Notes under the pieces: generated by a model
Told to the model about the DNA's origin: nothing
The model's input: only the letters and a program-made list of their open reading frames with translations
Databases searched by the model: none
NCBI GenBank assembly: GCA_036971475.1
Contig: JBAIZL010000004.1
Location: 68,522,510-68,586,509 of the forward strand
DNA length: 64,000 bases
Direction of reading: 5' to 3'
Source of the DNA: Prosapia bicincta
Lineage: Eukaryota; Arthropoda; Insecta; Hemiptera; Cercopidae
Made by a program: the position numbers and the translations under genes
Shown: in pieces, positions 48,758 to 60,818 of the stretch
Numbering within the stretch: the first letter of the stretch is position 1
Layout of the letters: every line of letters starts with the position of its first letter

Positions 48758-49570
48758 CAAACTATAGCTTATAAACTAACCAATTATTGTCTTGCAAAAC
48801 CAAGAGAAGGAAAAGCTTCTGCTTGCAACATAACAATCGTATAGTATAACTAACCTTGTAAGATGAATCACAACAAACATTTACTATCAGTTGATTAAGC
48901 CAATAGTATATAATTGTGTATAGATAGTTGAGTGTTAAGGGGGTTTTCAAGGCCAGTGGGGCAGTGCCCTGATGGAATTTCTAAGTAACAAATAGGCCTG
49001 TATGTTAACCAGGGACCATAAGAATATCTATGTAAAATTTCAGCTCAATGGGTCCAGTAGTTTTTACGTGATCAAGTAACACACACACACACACACACAC
49101 ATTATTAGATTTTTATATAATAGTGTAGATAGATTAAATCTCAATAAATATATCAAACTATAAACTTATCGATTATTGTCTTTAAAAATTCAAGAGAAGG
49201 AAAAGCCTCTGCTTGTAACATAACATTTGTAAAGTATAACTCACCTCGAAAGATGAATAACGACAATCAACTACTATGAGTTGTTTAAATGTGTTTAAAA
49301 GTGACTTTTACAGGTGATTATCAACTGATTAAGCCAAGTCAAGAATATAATGTAGTATAGATTATTGAGTGTTAAGGGAGTTTCTAAGCCCAGTGGGGCG
49401 GTGTCGTGACAGAATTTCTGAATATAAATAGGCCTATGTGTTGATCAGGGACCATAAGAATGCCCATGTAAAGTTTCAGGTATTGATTAGTAGAATCCAG
49501 TATTTTTTACATGATTGAGTAACACACACACAGACTGACAGACACCATTCGAATTTTATATAATAGTATA
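48758..49570 (+). repeat. Two tandem RTE-like 3' tails
   Basis: Copy 1 ends near 49132 and copy 2 near 49570. Both share AGAGAAGGAAAAGC, AAGTATAACT, TTGAGTGTTAAGG, GGGACCATAAGAAT, and then the characteristic end: TTTCAG..., GTAGTTTTTACGTGATCAAG, AACACACACACA, TTTTATATAATAGT. Such ends (GATyrAGTAACA, CA repeat, TTTTATATAATAG) are typical of RTE-clade LINEs and SINEs using them. No coding sequence. Confidence 0.6.
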
Positions 49571-51750
49571 GATGTATGATATTGTAATAAAAATTCCACT
49601 TTCCGGTGTAGAAACTCTCCAGGAATACAGAAAAAAATTTGCCCTTGAGACACAAACATTTGAATGTTTTAAAAAAACTACCTTACTCTAGAATTACTCG
49701 GAAAAAATACACTCAAGAAAAGAGCTATGTTGTACCACATTAAAATAATGTTTAACAATGGTTTGCATTTCCTTTAAGGTAAAGAAGGGTCTGGATTTTA
49801 TATTATTAAGAGCCAAAGAGCTTATACAGTTTGCAATTGGCTTGTAGAGGTATAAGAAGATATGTTGAAGTAGTAGATAAGACCACGGTAGAGAGATGGA
49901 ACTCTTATATGCTGTTTGAGGAGGAGAATAATAGTTTATCTCTTTGAGGTCACTATTCTGAAGAAGTCACTTTCTTATGAGGTCATGAGAGGTGTCTAAC
50001 CACTACTGTGAGAAAGTCAGTGAGAGATGATCACAGAAGACATTATAGAGGGCAGAAATAATTGTAGAAGATTAATTTAATATTTGTATAATTATTATGA
50101 TATGAAAATGAAGGAAAAGCATCTGTGAGGATGAGGGAAATGAAATAAATTCTATGTATTTAAGGACTTTCACTTCGCATAAATTTTAAGAAAGTATCTT
50201 CTTACAAACTATCATTATCTTAATAAATTAAACATGATTTCCAGAAGTAATTTATTTTTGTTTGTATGTAAACACAATGTGAATGTACTGTAATTATATT
50301 TTTTTCTTGGTCATTATAAATATGAATTCTTTATTATAAAACATTTAATAATTTTGTTAAGGAAATATTAATTTCTTGGGCACCAGTTAGATTTACAATT
50401 AATTTGGATTTCTAACAATAAAGTAATTATAACACTTCTTTAAATTGTTCAATATCTTTGTTTAATCTTTCAGTTACAAAATTTGGTTGGTTATACAATT
50501 TCTATATTTCCTTATTTATATAAAATATAGCACGAGATTCCTTACAGGTTATTCGGTGGGAGTGACAGATTAAAATTTAGTTTTATATATTCAATATTGT
50601 AATAAAATTTCTCTTTAAGAGAGTGCCTAGGCTTAACGTTATGAATTCTTTTTTTTTTGAATTGACAATAATACACTAATACTAATTTACAATATTTCCT
50701 TAGAATTAGTACTTATCTTTAGTGAAAGTCTTTCCCCAATGTTTTGCATTTAAATTGAGTTAAAAACCACATATTTCACCACGAGGTATCCTTCTTTATG
50801 CCTCTATTCTTTCCTTTATCTAAAATCTTTAACCAATCAAAATCTTCTTGTTTTTTTTTTTTTTATATTACCATTTTCTTAGAATTCTCCACTGTTAACT
50901 ATTTTTCACATTTCCAATTTAAACTCTCAACATACTAATTTTGATAAAGTTAACTTAAATTTTCTGTCGGGGCATGCTAACACAAAATGCCTCCCTCCTG
51001 CTACCTCCAACCTTCTTACAACCTATTTCCGTCATTTTCTTTTCACCCCACTGCTTCACTGATCTGCATCTCTCTTACTAAACAGCTGAGTTTTGTACAC
51101 CATTTGTAATAATTCTATGTCTGTTTTATTATATTTCATTGGTTTAACTAAAAAACGTTACAGTACGTATTGATATGTGTGAACACCTGCCAATAGTAGG
51201 ACTTCTATGAGGCCACATTACATTAGATGTGTCCCATTGTCAACAGACAGTGGACTAATATTTATATTTTTATTTGAAAACCAGTTGTATGCATTTTTTG
51301 ATATTTTTAAGTAGTTGAGTTATGTGTCTTGTTAATTTGCATAAGGATTCAGATACCTTCAGGTTGAATAGTGTTATGTTAAATATTCTGCTTCTAATTC
51401 AATAGGTTGTTGGGCATGAATTAAATCTTTGAGTGACAAAATTGTGACCTGTAGGTCTAACAGGAATGGGTCAGACATTCTGTTCTTTGTTTGTTTGGAT
51501 TTGGGGGGAGAATCAGTTAATCCCTCTAGAAGTGAAATTACATTTTGTTCAATTGAAATATTAAGTAAAATTATTTTATATTGAGGCGCTAAATTTTAGA
51601 ATGTATTAATTTTTAGTTAACACTCTACTCTTGAAGATAACACGTGACAAAGTAAACATTTTCATTTAAGCAAATATGGTGGAATGGAGGTATAAAATTA
51701 TGTATTTATTAATTTTGATTTAGGTTTCAATTATAAAGTTGTATTGAAAA

Positions 51751-51915
51751 AATAAAAACACAAAAAACTCACAAATTAATCATTTATTTACTCATACGCG
51801 TTTCAATGACAAAGTCATCATCATCAGTGAGTGTTACTACTACAAACTCTAACTTAATGAAACGCCTATGAGTTAATAAATGATTAATTTGTGAGTTTTG
51901 TGTATGTTTTTATTT
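51751..51915. repeat. Palindromic Penelope-type element
   Basis: Arms AACTCACAAATTAATCATTT and complement, centred near 51840. The left arm has a complete hammerhead (minus). The right arm kept only GAA-ACGCCT-A-TGAG and lost the core and stem II. Confidence 0.88.
51790..51832 (-). ncRNA. Hammerhead ribozyme, intact
   Basis: On the minus strand: ACTCA, CTGATGA, spacer T, stem II GATGAC/GTCATT with loop TTT, GAA, self-complementary ACGCGT, A at position 17, TGAGT. Stem I is 5 perfect pairs. It differs from the 5579-5619 relative at core position 7 (T versus A), at position 17 and by one more stem I pair. Confidence 0.88.
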
Positions 51916-53477
51916 GTTTTAACTTAACCCTACCAGCTAAGCTCAAAGAATATTTGTATTAAGTTGTATAGGTTATATTTTTTCTTGTAAAATAATAATA
52001 AACTGCTTTACTAAATGAAACTTTGTTCGGGCATTGCGTTTAATGTTTGATGTGTCAGAGTGTTCAAAATCATGTGTTTCATTGTGAAGCCAGATCTAAG
52101 ATTCATGGTAATGAATAGCAAGCGAAGCCCCAAGCTATTACACTAATTTGAAGTAGGCGGAAGGGAGAAGGGCGATGAGTTATTACAGCGCTATCTATGA
52201 TTTGCGCCAGTCTTAGTTCATTGGGCAACAGTTTTAGTATTCAATCCGGTTACAGTGGTGTGAAGTGAGTTCATCTGTTTGTTATGATTTGGTGTGGATA
52301 GATAACGGCTTGTTTAGTGTCACCTATCAGTAAGGGACGTGGGAGGGGTCAAGTAAACAGATTCGCCAGTATTCCTGTGATTTTTGTTGTTGTAATGACA
52401 ATTACGGAATTAATTTGTTCTGCTATTAAGGATTCTTTACACTTTTGTATCAACTGGAAAATATTAAAATCTTATTTATAACTGATATAATTTAATATGT
52501 TTTTCTATATTTAAAATTAGGAACTGTAGTATTGATCAGCTGTTAAATACTATATCAATTTGAGGCTATTTTACCATTTTGAAAAGTTATACATCTTACA
52601 CTAACCGAGTCAAATGAAGTATTTTAAAAAAAGCTAATTTAAAAAACAGAAGAGATTTTAGCCTAAACAAAAACGTTTCAAAACTGTTTAATAGACCTCT
52701 TTACGCTTTTCCTTATTTAAAAAAAATAATAGACCTGTTACTTTAGTAATAAATATTTTGAAGGTTTAGGATTGATTATAACACTTCTAGGGCATTATTG
52801 AGTAATAGAAAGTTAACTATTGCATGTTGTGGGCAAAGAATGTTACTTGATTTCTCTACTTTTTCCAAAGATTTCTCTATAATTATATTCTAATTTCTTA
52901 AATCATTATCAGTACTTCTTAAAAACACGCATTATATCATATAATTACTACGGTTTTGAATACGCAAGTAGTGCGATAACAACTGTAGGTTATAATCTAT
53001 TGAAGATATAATATTTATAACGTCCAGAAAGCCCATAATTACCGGTAATACTTGACAAAGACTGCAGCAATTCTGATTATTACAGTTTTTATGTTACCTA
53101 AAAATAAATTGTAATTAAATAAAAATTCAAAATCAATAAGTAATAGTTAAAAGTTATCGTCACACAAACATAACCTCACTAATACACGCTCATTTCAAGC
53201 ATCACCACACAATGTTTACTGCATAATAATGTATATTTTTAATATAGCTATGCTAAAATGCGGCTGATTAGTAGTATAAACCCATCGATTCCCTGACTAA
53301 ATGAGGATTTTCTCGTCTTTCCTCGCCCGTACAAAATACATATGTTCGTTGAAGAAGTTGGTATATCTTTCGTTGAAAACTTAATTTTAGTTTTTTTAAC
53401 CAAATCTCTCTTATTTAATTTATAGCTAGTTTAATAGTACTGTATTATAATTTTCATAAGCTAAATGGTAATGAAGA

Positions 53478-53523
53478 AGACACTGATGAAGATCGCCACA
53501 AAGCGATCGAAAACGTTCTGTCT
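53478..53523 (+). ncRNA. Hammerhead ribozyme, intact, no inverted partner
   Basis: AGACA (53478-53482), CTGATGA (53483-53489), spacer A, stem II GATCGC/GCGATC with loop CACAAA, GAA (53509-53511), self-complementary AACGTT, C at 53518, TGTCT (53519-53523). Six-bp stem II and five-bp stem I are perfect. The cut is predicted after 53518. Unlike the others, I see no inverted copy nearby. It lies on the sense strand of the presumed sickie intron, the cleanest candidate for cleaving that transcript. Confidence 0.9.
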
Positions 53524-55506
53524 CAGTAAGTTTTTACAAAATTTAAAGTTCGGATGGTCATAAAATAATGTTAAAGTGATTAAGTATAAAATAGTTCCCT
53601 ATTTAAGAGAAACATTGGGTTTATATAGTTCCAGTCTTAATAAATGTGTTTTTTTTGAATTTTTCAAATTTTAACCACTTTTTATGATTTGTGACATTTA
53701 AAACGTTTTTCTAAGTAACAAGTATAAGAACGAAAAATCGGAGTTTAGACGAAATCTTTGTCTAGTAACACTAAAGAATTGTTGTTTTAACTTACACTAA
53801 ATTGTTTTCTTAAAAACATTTGGAGGACAGATAAAGTAAATTTTCACTTTAGATTACTTTCATTCGAGTAGTTAGAACAATGCCATTTTAATTAACCGTC
53901 TCTAGACGAAAGAGGCACATATTCAGGAAAGGGCAGCAATTTTCCACACGGTCAACATTTTTCTCGTCTGTCTTTGAGTCCTCTATAGCTATAATTTTAA
54001 TTAGTTATAGACAGAGGTTTAAAGCGAAGCGTGGAGAAAGAGTATTCAAATACTACGTCGTTGCTCAGGCAATTCGTAGAGTAATCGCACAACTAGGTCT
54101 ACAACGAATTTAAGTCGTCAACGAACATTAAATTCTACTGCCTACCAATGATTGATTGCATGTTCATTAAGTTTGTTGTCGCTGTCAAATTACAACCTCC
54201 TGGCTCAAGTGCGGAATTTTAAAATTTGATTATTTTCTTTAAAGTTAAGTAGTATTACAATGAACCTGCCAACTAAATTTAGAACAAAATTAATTAATTT
54301 AGGCTTACTCAAAGTTTTATACACACGCAGATAGAGTGAGAGAAGTTTTCATCGTACTAAACATGCTTCAATCGTATAATTAGACATTTTCAATTTGACT
54401 TTTTAACTTAACTGCTTTTCACATTTTTTCGTTTAATGTAACTAAGACCTTTTTTGGCAGTCCATTTTGCGGAAGAAAAAATATATGAAGATGGTGAAAA
54501 AGAGGTGACAATGAATACGTGGCTTTCGACCTAACCTCCTTTTCAAAGAATAAAGATATCATCTATCGGAACAAATTCTTCAACCCGGTAGGGGTTTGGT
54601 CTATCGGACCAAACAAGTTCTCCCTTATACGGAAGAATCTCCAATCTGGCATGTGAAACCTCTACCCCCGCGAACCAATCTCAAACTCGTAGCTCTAATC
54701 CCGAGTGACTACCGTCAGGGATGGAGGAGTTAGTACCTCTGCCCGTGGGACCAGTATGCAAGAATCTTTCGATCTTATAGTGCACAAGAACGCAGTTACA
54801 CACAAACATAAAGACACATACAAAAAGTAAGCAAACTATTTAATGTGTTGAAGTTATGCTTTAAATTCTCTCCCCAAACGATGAGATGAATTGCTTAGAG
54901 AATGACTTTATTGAGGTGAAATCGTCTCCAAATAAGGGCGAAATTAATACTTAGGCGTGCGCACACTGGTAGAAAGACGTTACAATATTTTAAGTGTAGA
55001 CCATCAGATAAAAAATCACATTAAATCCACGACAATTCAAAAATTAATTTTTACTACAAGACGAACGAAGATCATATGAAAAATTCATTTTATTAGTTTA
55101 CTCTTAGATCTTTTTTTTACTTTTGTAAATAGGTTTTTTTTGGAAAATTAGGTTAGGAGGCGCCATCTTGGCTTTGGCTCCCAAATATGGTGCGCACGTA
55201 TGTGAAGTGCTGTTAGTTTGTTGTAGCTCTAATCAGAAAAATACGTTAATTAGTGTAATATTTTCATGTTTGTGTTAGGATTTGTATGAATAAGACCAAG
55301 GTATTTTATCCTGCCTTTACGTTGCCTCTGTAGATTGGCTGTAGGTATTTAGAATTACGCTAGCTACGGATGTGGCAATGCTTTGAAATAACACTCAGCA
55401 AAAGTGCACTCATTCAGTTACACGTTAGAACACCGGTGAGAATCTATTCCATGCATTACAGGCGATCACTTGTACTTGAATTTACTTTAACAAGAATATA
55501 ACTTCC

Positions 55507-55624
55507 GAGAACTATTAATTACGTGCTCTCAATTTCAAGCTTTTTAGAAAACTGACGATTCTTGTAGTAGGCTTGTCATTCTTCTAAAAAGCTTGAGAAT
55601 GAGAGCACGTAATTAATAGTTCTC
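55507..55624. repeat. Inverted repeat, 43-bp arms
   Basis: GAGAACTATTAATTACGTGC, TCTCAATTTCAAGCTTTTTA and near-complement. No hammerhead core inside. Confidence 0.85.
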
Positions 55625-55710
55625 AAAAGTCAACTAGCATACAGACCAAGTAAGATTCTTGTTTAAGTACATTAAAGTGTAAGTGATAAGTGAATACAAA
55701 AAAGTGTTGC
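55625..55710 (+). repeat. Dispersed repeat, copy A
   Basis: AAGTAAGATTCTTGTTTAAG ... AAGTGAATACAA also occurs at 57887-57985. Both are preceded by AAAGTyrACT.GCATA. Class unknown. Confidence 0.7.
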
Positions 55711-56036
55711 TGATTTAAAAATAAATTAATAAATAAATACACACACGCGCACGCGTACGCCTACATTTCAACATACGAGTGACATTTTGAATTTTCATTT
55801 ACCTTGTTATCAACGTTTAGATACAGGAATGTAACAGGAAGTAAAATGCCAGCAATAGGCCTACATGTAATTGAACGCTTTGGCGTTTTCAATTAATGTG
55901 ACGAAGTAGGAATAGAATATGCATACCTTTCCCATTGATTTTTGAGAAAGGGACAAAGATTTTCAAGTTTCTGTGCATTTTCAATGATTATTTTGTGTGC
56001 GTCGTACGTTTGACGTTAATGGTGTTGTGAAGTGAT

Positions 56037-56219
56037 ATGTCTTACGCGACGGTGCACGATGGCTTTGCGACAATTCGCAGTGCACGGACTGTACGCGTGC
56101 TGCCACGCAATCTGGAGCCAGTGGCCGAGGATGCTTCTCCGGTACGGCTGCGCAACGATGTACCTTGGTGGGAGCTGGCGACCAGGAGGTACCGCTACCG
56201 CAGCTGTTCTGTTACGCAG
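56037..56219 (+). CDS. Candidate alternative first exon
   Basis: ATG at 56037, open for 61 codons to the donor GCAG|GTAATC. The codon-rich, GC-rich block stands out from the surrounding AT-rich DNA. The product is MSYATVHDGFATIRSARTVR, VLPRNLEPVAEDASPVRLRN, DVPWWELATRRYRYRSCSVT, Q. I do not recognise it, though PWWELATRRYRYRSC looks like a constrained motif. It ends on a codon boundary, the same phase as the exon ending at 38014, so it could replace all upstream exons as the start of a shorter sickie isoform containing the coiled coil and ATPase. It could equally be the first exon of a separate gene. Another frame is also open here, so the reading-frame choice rests on the splice donor and ATG. 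Confidence 0.6.
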
Positions 56220-56364
56220 GTAATCCTTTCAGTGAAAATTTGTTGATCCCACTGCCATCTATATTGCAAAATAATACAATTGTACCTGGTATTGTAGATA
56301 GTCCTTTGTGACCTGTAAAATATATTAAAACTTGGATGAGACACAAAAAATGCATACTTAATCT

Positions 56365-56930
56365 TGATTTAGAACGCACAAAAATTTATAAAATCAATCA
56401 TTCTTTATAAAACGGAGCACACATTTAATAACTTGGAACAACTGCGGTGTAATTTTTTATTGCAAATTAATACAGTAAAACCTTTTAAACCAAAAAAAAC
56501 TTTTCATTAATATCATGATGTACATTTCGATTTGCAAAGTAATCATCTTCAGAGGATATTACTACAAGATTATCACGGTTTTATTTATTTACAGTAAAAT
56601 AAAACACTCATTTGCTATACACTGCGTTACAATATAGCAATAAAGTATTAATGCAATATTTAATACAAAATGATTAATACAAATTTTAATTCTAGTGAAG
56701 CAATTGATAGTTAAAGTGAAAGGTGGCACGGTAATCTTGTGCAGTAATGGGATAACGTACACTGAAGTGGAGGTTAATTCACTTGTCAACCGAATAGCTT
56801 CCATTTGAATTTTTTTATAACTGTATTCTAGGTGGATAATTCCTAGCTATATTTTATAATACTCTGTTTTGTAAAAAATCTTTTGAGTTTAAGTTCTGTG
56901 TGTTTGTAAAGTGAGACTGGTGTTAGTCAA
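56365..56930. repeat. TIR element carrying a hammerhead
   Basis: The left end GCACAAAAATTTATAAAATC, TTATAAAACGGAGCA and right end TACTCTGTTTTGTAAAAAAT, TGTGTGTTTGTAAAG are imperfect inverted relatives of the 45300/46985 arms. The interior contains the ribozyme at 56509-56560. No coding sequence is recognised. Confidence 0.5.
56509..56560 (-). ncRNA. Hammerhead ribozyme, intact core, long stem III
   Basis: On the minus strand: AATATCCT, CTGAAGA, spacer T, stem II GATT/AATC with loop ACTTTGCA, GAA, self-complementary ATGTACAT (8 nt, the longest here), C at position 17, ATGATATT. Stem I pairs over 8 positions with one C-U mismatch. The core is complete. Confidence 0.78.
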
Positions 56931-57086
56931 AACTTTTAATTTTTAGAATGTCAGTTTTTGTTTTTTTTTAAGATAACTGATAAGTATCTGGAAGAAGAAA
57001 AAATATCGGCGGTCAATTTGTTAGTTGAACACAAATTATATATATGCATATAAAACTGTAGAGTATAGATGATAAAGTAAATATTT

Positions 57087-57405
57087 TATATAGTGCGAAC
57101 CACGTAATCCTGCAATTGGCCTTGAGAGATCGCAGTAGGCGAAACGGGAGGGAGAATCAGTATAAACACTTTCCTACAAACAGGATAAGGACTGTCAAAA
57201 CAGACTTGAATGAGACTGTCAACATGAGATAAATCGATGGTAAACTAGCTTGCGTATGAAATAACAAACAATCTTGAAATCTATGTAGAGATATCGGATG
57301 CAAATCTGTTGACCTATACATCCGAATTCTGAATAGTTTTTAAAAGTGGTAATACACAAAAAATCTCGCAAGGCCAAGTGCACGGTTACGTAGTCCGCAA
57401 TTATA
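57087..57405. repeat. MITE, copy 2 (inverted)
   Basis: Ends TATAGTGCGAACCACGTAAT and GTGCACGGTTACGTAGTCCG. Inverted relative to the copy at 5990-6303 and sharing most subterminal sequence with it. Confidence 0.75.
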
Positions 57406-57982
57406 CATTATTCGTTAATTATTTTTAACGTACAGTATCGGTTATCCCAGGCAATGTGAACCGAAGATACCTCGTACAATCTAAAATTCTGATGACATTA
57501 TTTCTCCTCAAAAACCTTATGGTAAACTATTGAAATGAATAACAACGTAGTTAGTGATGTGAGAAAAGATATCTACTATGTTAGCAAATGAAAATTAAAA
57601 GACATAAATTGCAAACGTATTTTTACGTTGATATTCTGAGAACATGTCGAGAACCAAATCGTATATACATAGCCTACAGTTGGATGTTATTACTATATTC
57701 CGCTAAAACTCAACTCTGTTCGTCGGCGCTCGAATAATCGAAACTCTACTTTACTAAATATTGTCGAATAAAACAACGATATTTATACCGTAAAACGTCG
57801 TTTGGAGTCCAATGTGTTTACACGTACATACAAATATATATGTTCGAGTTGAGGCTTGACATGAAGATATCATATATCTTCCAAAGTTGACTCGCATAAA
57901 TACTAAGTAAGATTCTTGTTTAAGTATGTATAGTGAAAGCCATAAGTGAATACAAGAACACAGTGTTGCAAAGTGTAATAAA

Positions 57983-58053
<71 letters not shown>

Positions 58054-58119
58054 CGTTTTCTTGTTTAATAATTTAAAACAACACAGATTATTCAAATACA
58101 AGAATATTTATTATTTTAA

Positions 58120-58164
58120 ATCCAAAGCTTTTCGTTGGCAAACAGTACCAACATTATCAGGAAT
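58120..58164 (-). ncRNA. Hammerhead with G8A core change
   Basis: Same stems as 58216-58260, but the core reads CTGATAA, so G8 is A while C3 remains C. Expected inactive. Confidence 0.6.
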
Positions 58165-58215
58165 GAAAATTACATTAATGTAAGCTATAGCTTAGCTTAC
58201 ATTATTGTAATTTTC

Positions 58216-58260
58216 ATTCCTGATGATGTTGGTACTGTTTGCCAACGAAAAGCTTTGGAT
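58216..58260 (+). ncRNA. Hammerhead ribozyme, intact core
   Basis: ATTC, CTGATGA (58220-58226), spacer T, GTTGG/CCAAC stem II with loop TACTGTTTG, GAA, AAGCTT, T at 58256, GGAT. Differs from 46021-46065 only in the loop. On the + strand within a palindrome. Confidence 0.84.
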
Positions 58261-58327
58261 TTAAAATAATAAATATTCTTGTATTTGAATAACCTGTGTT
58301 GTTTTAATATATATATATATATATATG

Positions 58328-58889
58328 CAGTAGAGTCTCGAAAATCCAAGCTACCGTTAAATTCCAGCCTTTTCTATTTGACCGTATTTATCTATTTGAA
58401 AGGAAATGAGTCGGGCGTCTAAGAAATGTTTATAGCCATAAAGAAAATGAATTGGGCATTCAAGAAATATTTGTATCAATACGTCATGCAAAGGAAATGA
58501 GTCAGGCTTCCAAGAAATGTTTATATCAATGCGCTATTTTTCTTCCTCCCCATTCTATTGTATCATTCAGTTCACTAGTGTTCTGCAGATTGGTGTATTA
58601 CCCCTATTTCATCAGTTGTGTGTTTGAATGTCCTTATCAGTTATCGAAGGTCAGTGGCCCGTAATATCTTTCTTTATTTACGCTGTAAATTTCTTAAGTT
58701 GACAAATATCCCTTAGAAAGCACAGATGTTTAGTCTTGTAAGTGATATATCAGTAAAAATAAACTCTCTTGAACTAAACAATGACGGCTCTCATGATTAT
58801 ATAGCTGGACTGGTCTTTATTTCCGCTATTAAAAAAAAAATCCGGATTGGGCTGTTACCACTTTCATCTGGATATGAGGGGTTTTACTG
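58328..58889. mobile_element. pogo/Tigger-like MITE
   Basis: Left CAGTAGAGTCTCGAAAATCC and right GGATATGAGGGGTTTTACTG are imperfect inverted ends. TA follows the right end; TG precedes the left, so one target base has changed. Inside are three loose copies of GAAATGAGTCGGGC...AAGAAATGTTTATA (58400-58535). Confidence 0.55.
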
Positions 58890-58956
58890 TATTAGGGTTC
58901 ATTAGAAGTCCTATTTTTTCTAATGCACAGAAACTTATTTCCGTGTAGTCCGAGCA

Positions 58957-58994
<38 letters not shown>

Positions 58995-58997
<3 letters not shown>

Positions 58998-59299
58998 TGA
59001 TACGTCGTATTCCTTCACGGATGGAAAAATATGATGAATAGGTATTATCTGGAGTACATCCGTTCATTCTGCAGTCCATAAATTCGCAGTTTCGACGTTT
59101 CGCTAGAATTTCAACCAGCATTGACGAGGTGAACCCAACAACAGTAGAAGAGCGAGTCACTGTTGTTGGGCTCACCTCGTCAATGCTGGATGAGATTCTA
59201 GCGAAACGTCGAAACTGCGAATTTATGCACAGCAGAATGAACGGATGTACTCCAACTATTCATCATATTTTTCCATCCGTGAAGAAATACGACGTATCA

Positions 59300-59302
<3 letters not shown>
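58995..59302. repeat. 308-bp palindrome within (TA)n
   Basis: Ends TGCTGATACGTCGTATTCCT and GAAATACGACGTATCAGCA, with TA tracts on both sides. Each arm contains GCTGG(A/T)TGA, then ATTCTAGC, GAA, ACGT, C. This recalls a hammerhead, but the core has an extra base and stem II is missing. Confidence 0.85.
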
Positions 59303-59335
<33 letters not shown>

Positions 59336-60469
59336 CTTATGCCAAAATATCTTAATTACAGTCTACTTCGATATAAGAATTTTTTTTATTATTTTATTAT
59401 TTCTCAAATAGACTGAAACAGTTTTATTATAATTATAAATATTTCTAACAAAAAAAAACAGAAATACATTTATGATATTATTTCAAGTCAACATAGATCA
59501 TAACTAGTAGTCTCGCTTTTTCATTAGAAACAAACTCTAATGTACAATAGCCGTTAGATGCATCTCGTATATTGCACGTTTTTTTAAAGTGTTGCACTTT
59601 GATCTGTATAAATCTTGAATAGTTTTATTTTATTGAGATTTGTTTTAATTTGACAGATTTTCTAAAAACTACCATTATCAGTCCTCCACTAATCGTTCTT
59701 GAAACCATTTAAATAGTTATGATTTTATATAAATAAATTAAATTTTTGTAATTATAAAATTATTGTTTAGAATACAGTAGTTGAAAGATTTAATATAATG
59801 TACCAGAAATATAATCTAGTGGAAGAAACAGTAGAGGTAGTAGTGGAAGAAACAGTAGTATGAATTTCACTGATTACTACTTATCTCTTCCACGTTGCAG
59901 TCGCCCTACTCCCCCCCTCCAAATTAATCTCTTTCTTCTTTTATACCTGCTTCTAAAAAAGAATAAACTAGATTCATTGTCATTCGACAAGGTCATTCTG
60001 TTGCTCGGATAAACTCAGATAAATTACTCTGTAAAGCTCGATCTATATTGTTGAAAGTTTGTATGTTATTTGTCGATGTAAGGACGAATTCTAATATCGA
60101 TAGTGTCATAATGATTCACTTCCAGGCATTCATACAGCGTATGCATGGAAATCTTGCTGTCAGCAGGTTTTGGCACTGTGTAATGTCCTGATAAGCAAGT
60201 GTATACTGGGCTGCCTGTTGGTATTGCGAGCACTTGGTGACATTCGTCTACGGGCGGGCGTGTACCTGGGGCTAACTAATTACTTTTTACGCATTCAGGA
60301 TGAGCCAGATCAATAAAACTCCATTGCACATTGTGATACCCAGGTTGCTAATACAGTGTAATGGATAAATATATTACTTCCTGTAGGAGAAACGAAATAC
60401 GTTACATCTATCTAATCCAGGCGCGTATCCAGCGACTTGCTTTGGGGAGGGGGGGGGGGCGATCGATGC

Positions 60470-60499
<30 letters not shown>

Positions 60500-60507
<8 letters not shown>

Positions 60508-60690
60508 CAACATAGGTTATTCAAATACAAGAATATTTATTATTTTATATCCAAAGCTTTTCGTTGGCAAACTGATAATGTTGGTACTGTTTGCCAACGA
60601 AAAGCTTTCGATATAAATTAATAAATATTCTTGTATTTGAATAACCTATGTTGTTTTGAATTATTAAACAAGAAATCGTATTTTATATTT
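60500..60690. repeat. Penelope-type palindrome nested in the hAT element
   Basis: Arms AAAACAACATAGGTTATTCA and complement, next to a TA tract at 60473-60500. Third copy of the 46000/58100 family; the centre is shortened. Confidence 0.8.
60568..60612 (+). ncRNA. Decayed hammerhead (G8A, stem I lost)
   Basis: CTGATAA, T, GTTGG/CCAAC, GAA, AAGCTT, T, CGAT. The 5' strand of stem I was removed by the central deletion. Confidence 0.55.
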
Positions 60691-60713
60691 ATATATATAT
60701 ATATATATATAGG

Positions 60714-60818
<105 letters not shown>

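Larger units (their letters stand above)
58073..58308. repeat. Palindromic Penelope-type element within (TA)n
   Basis: Arms TTAAAACAACACAGATTATT and complement, centred near 58190. (TA)n tracts lie at 57981-58051 and 58308-58326. The right arm has an intact hammerhead; the left arm has one with a single core change. Confidence 0.88.

Noticed and set aside
52205..52264. Possible untranslated exon ending GTGTGAA|GTGAGT
   Set aside because: Only a donor-like sequence; no acceptor, start codon or promoter element to support it.
56032..56223. Alternative + strand frame MICLTRRCTMALRQF through the 56 kb exon
   Set aside because: It overlaps the frame that has the better ATG context and reaches the GCAG|GTAATC donor; GC-rich sequence keeps both frames open.
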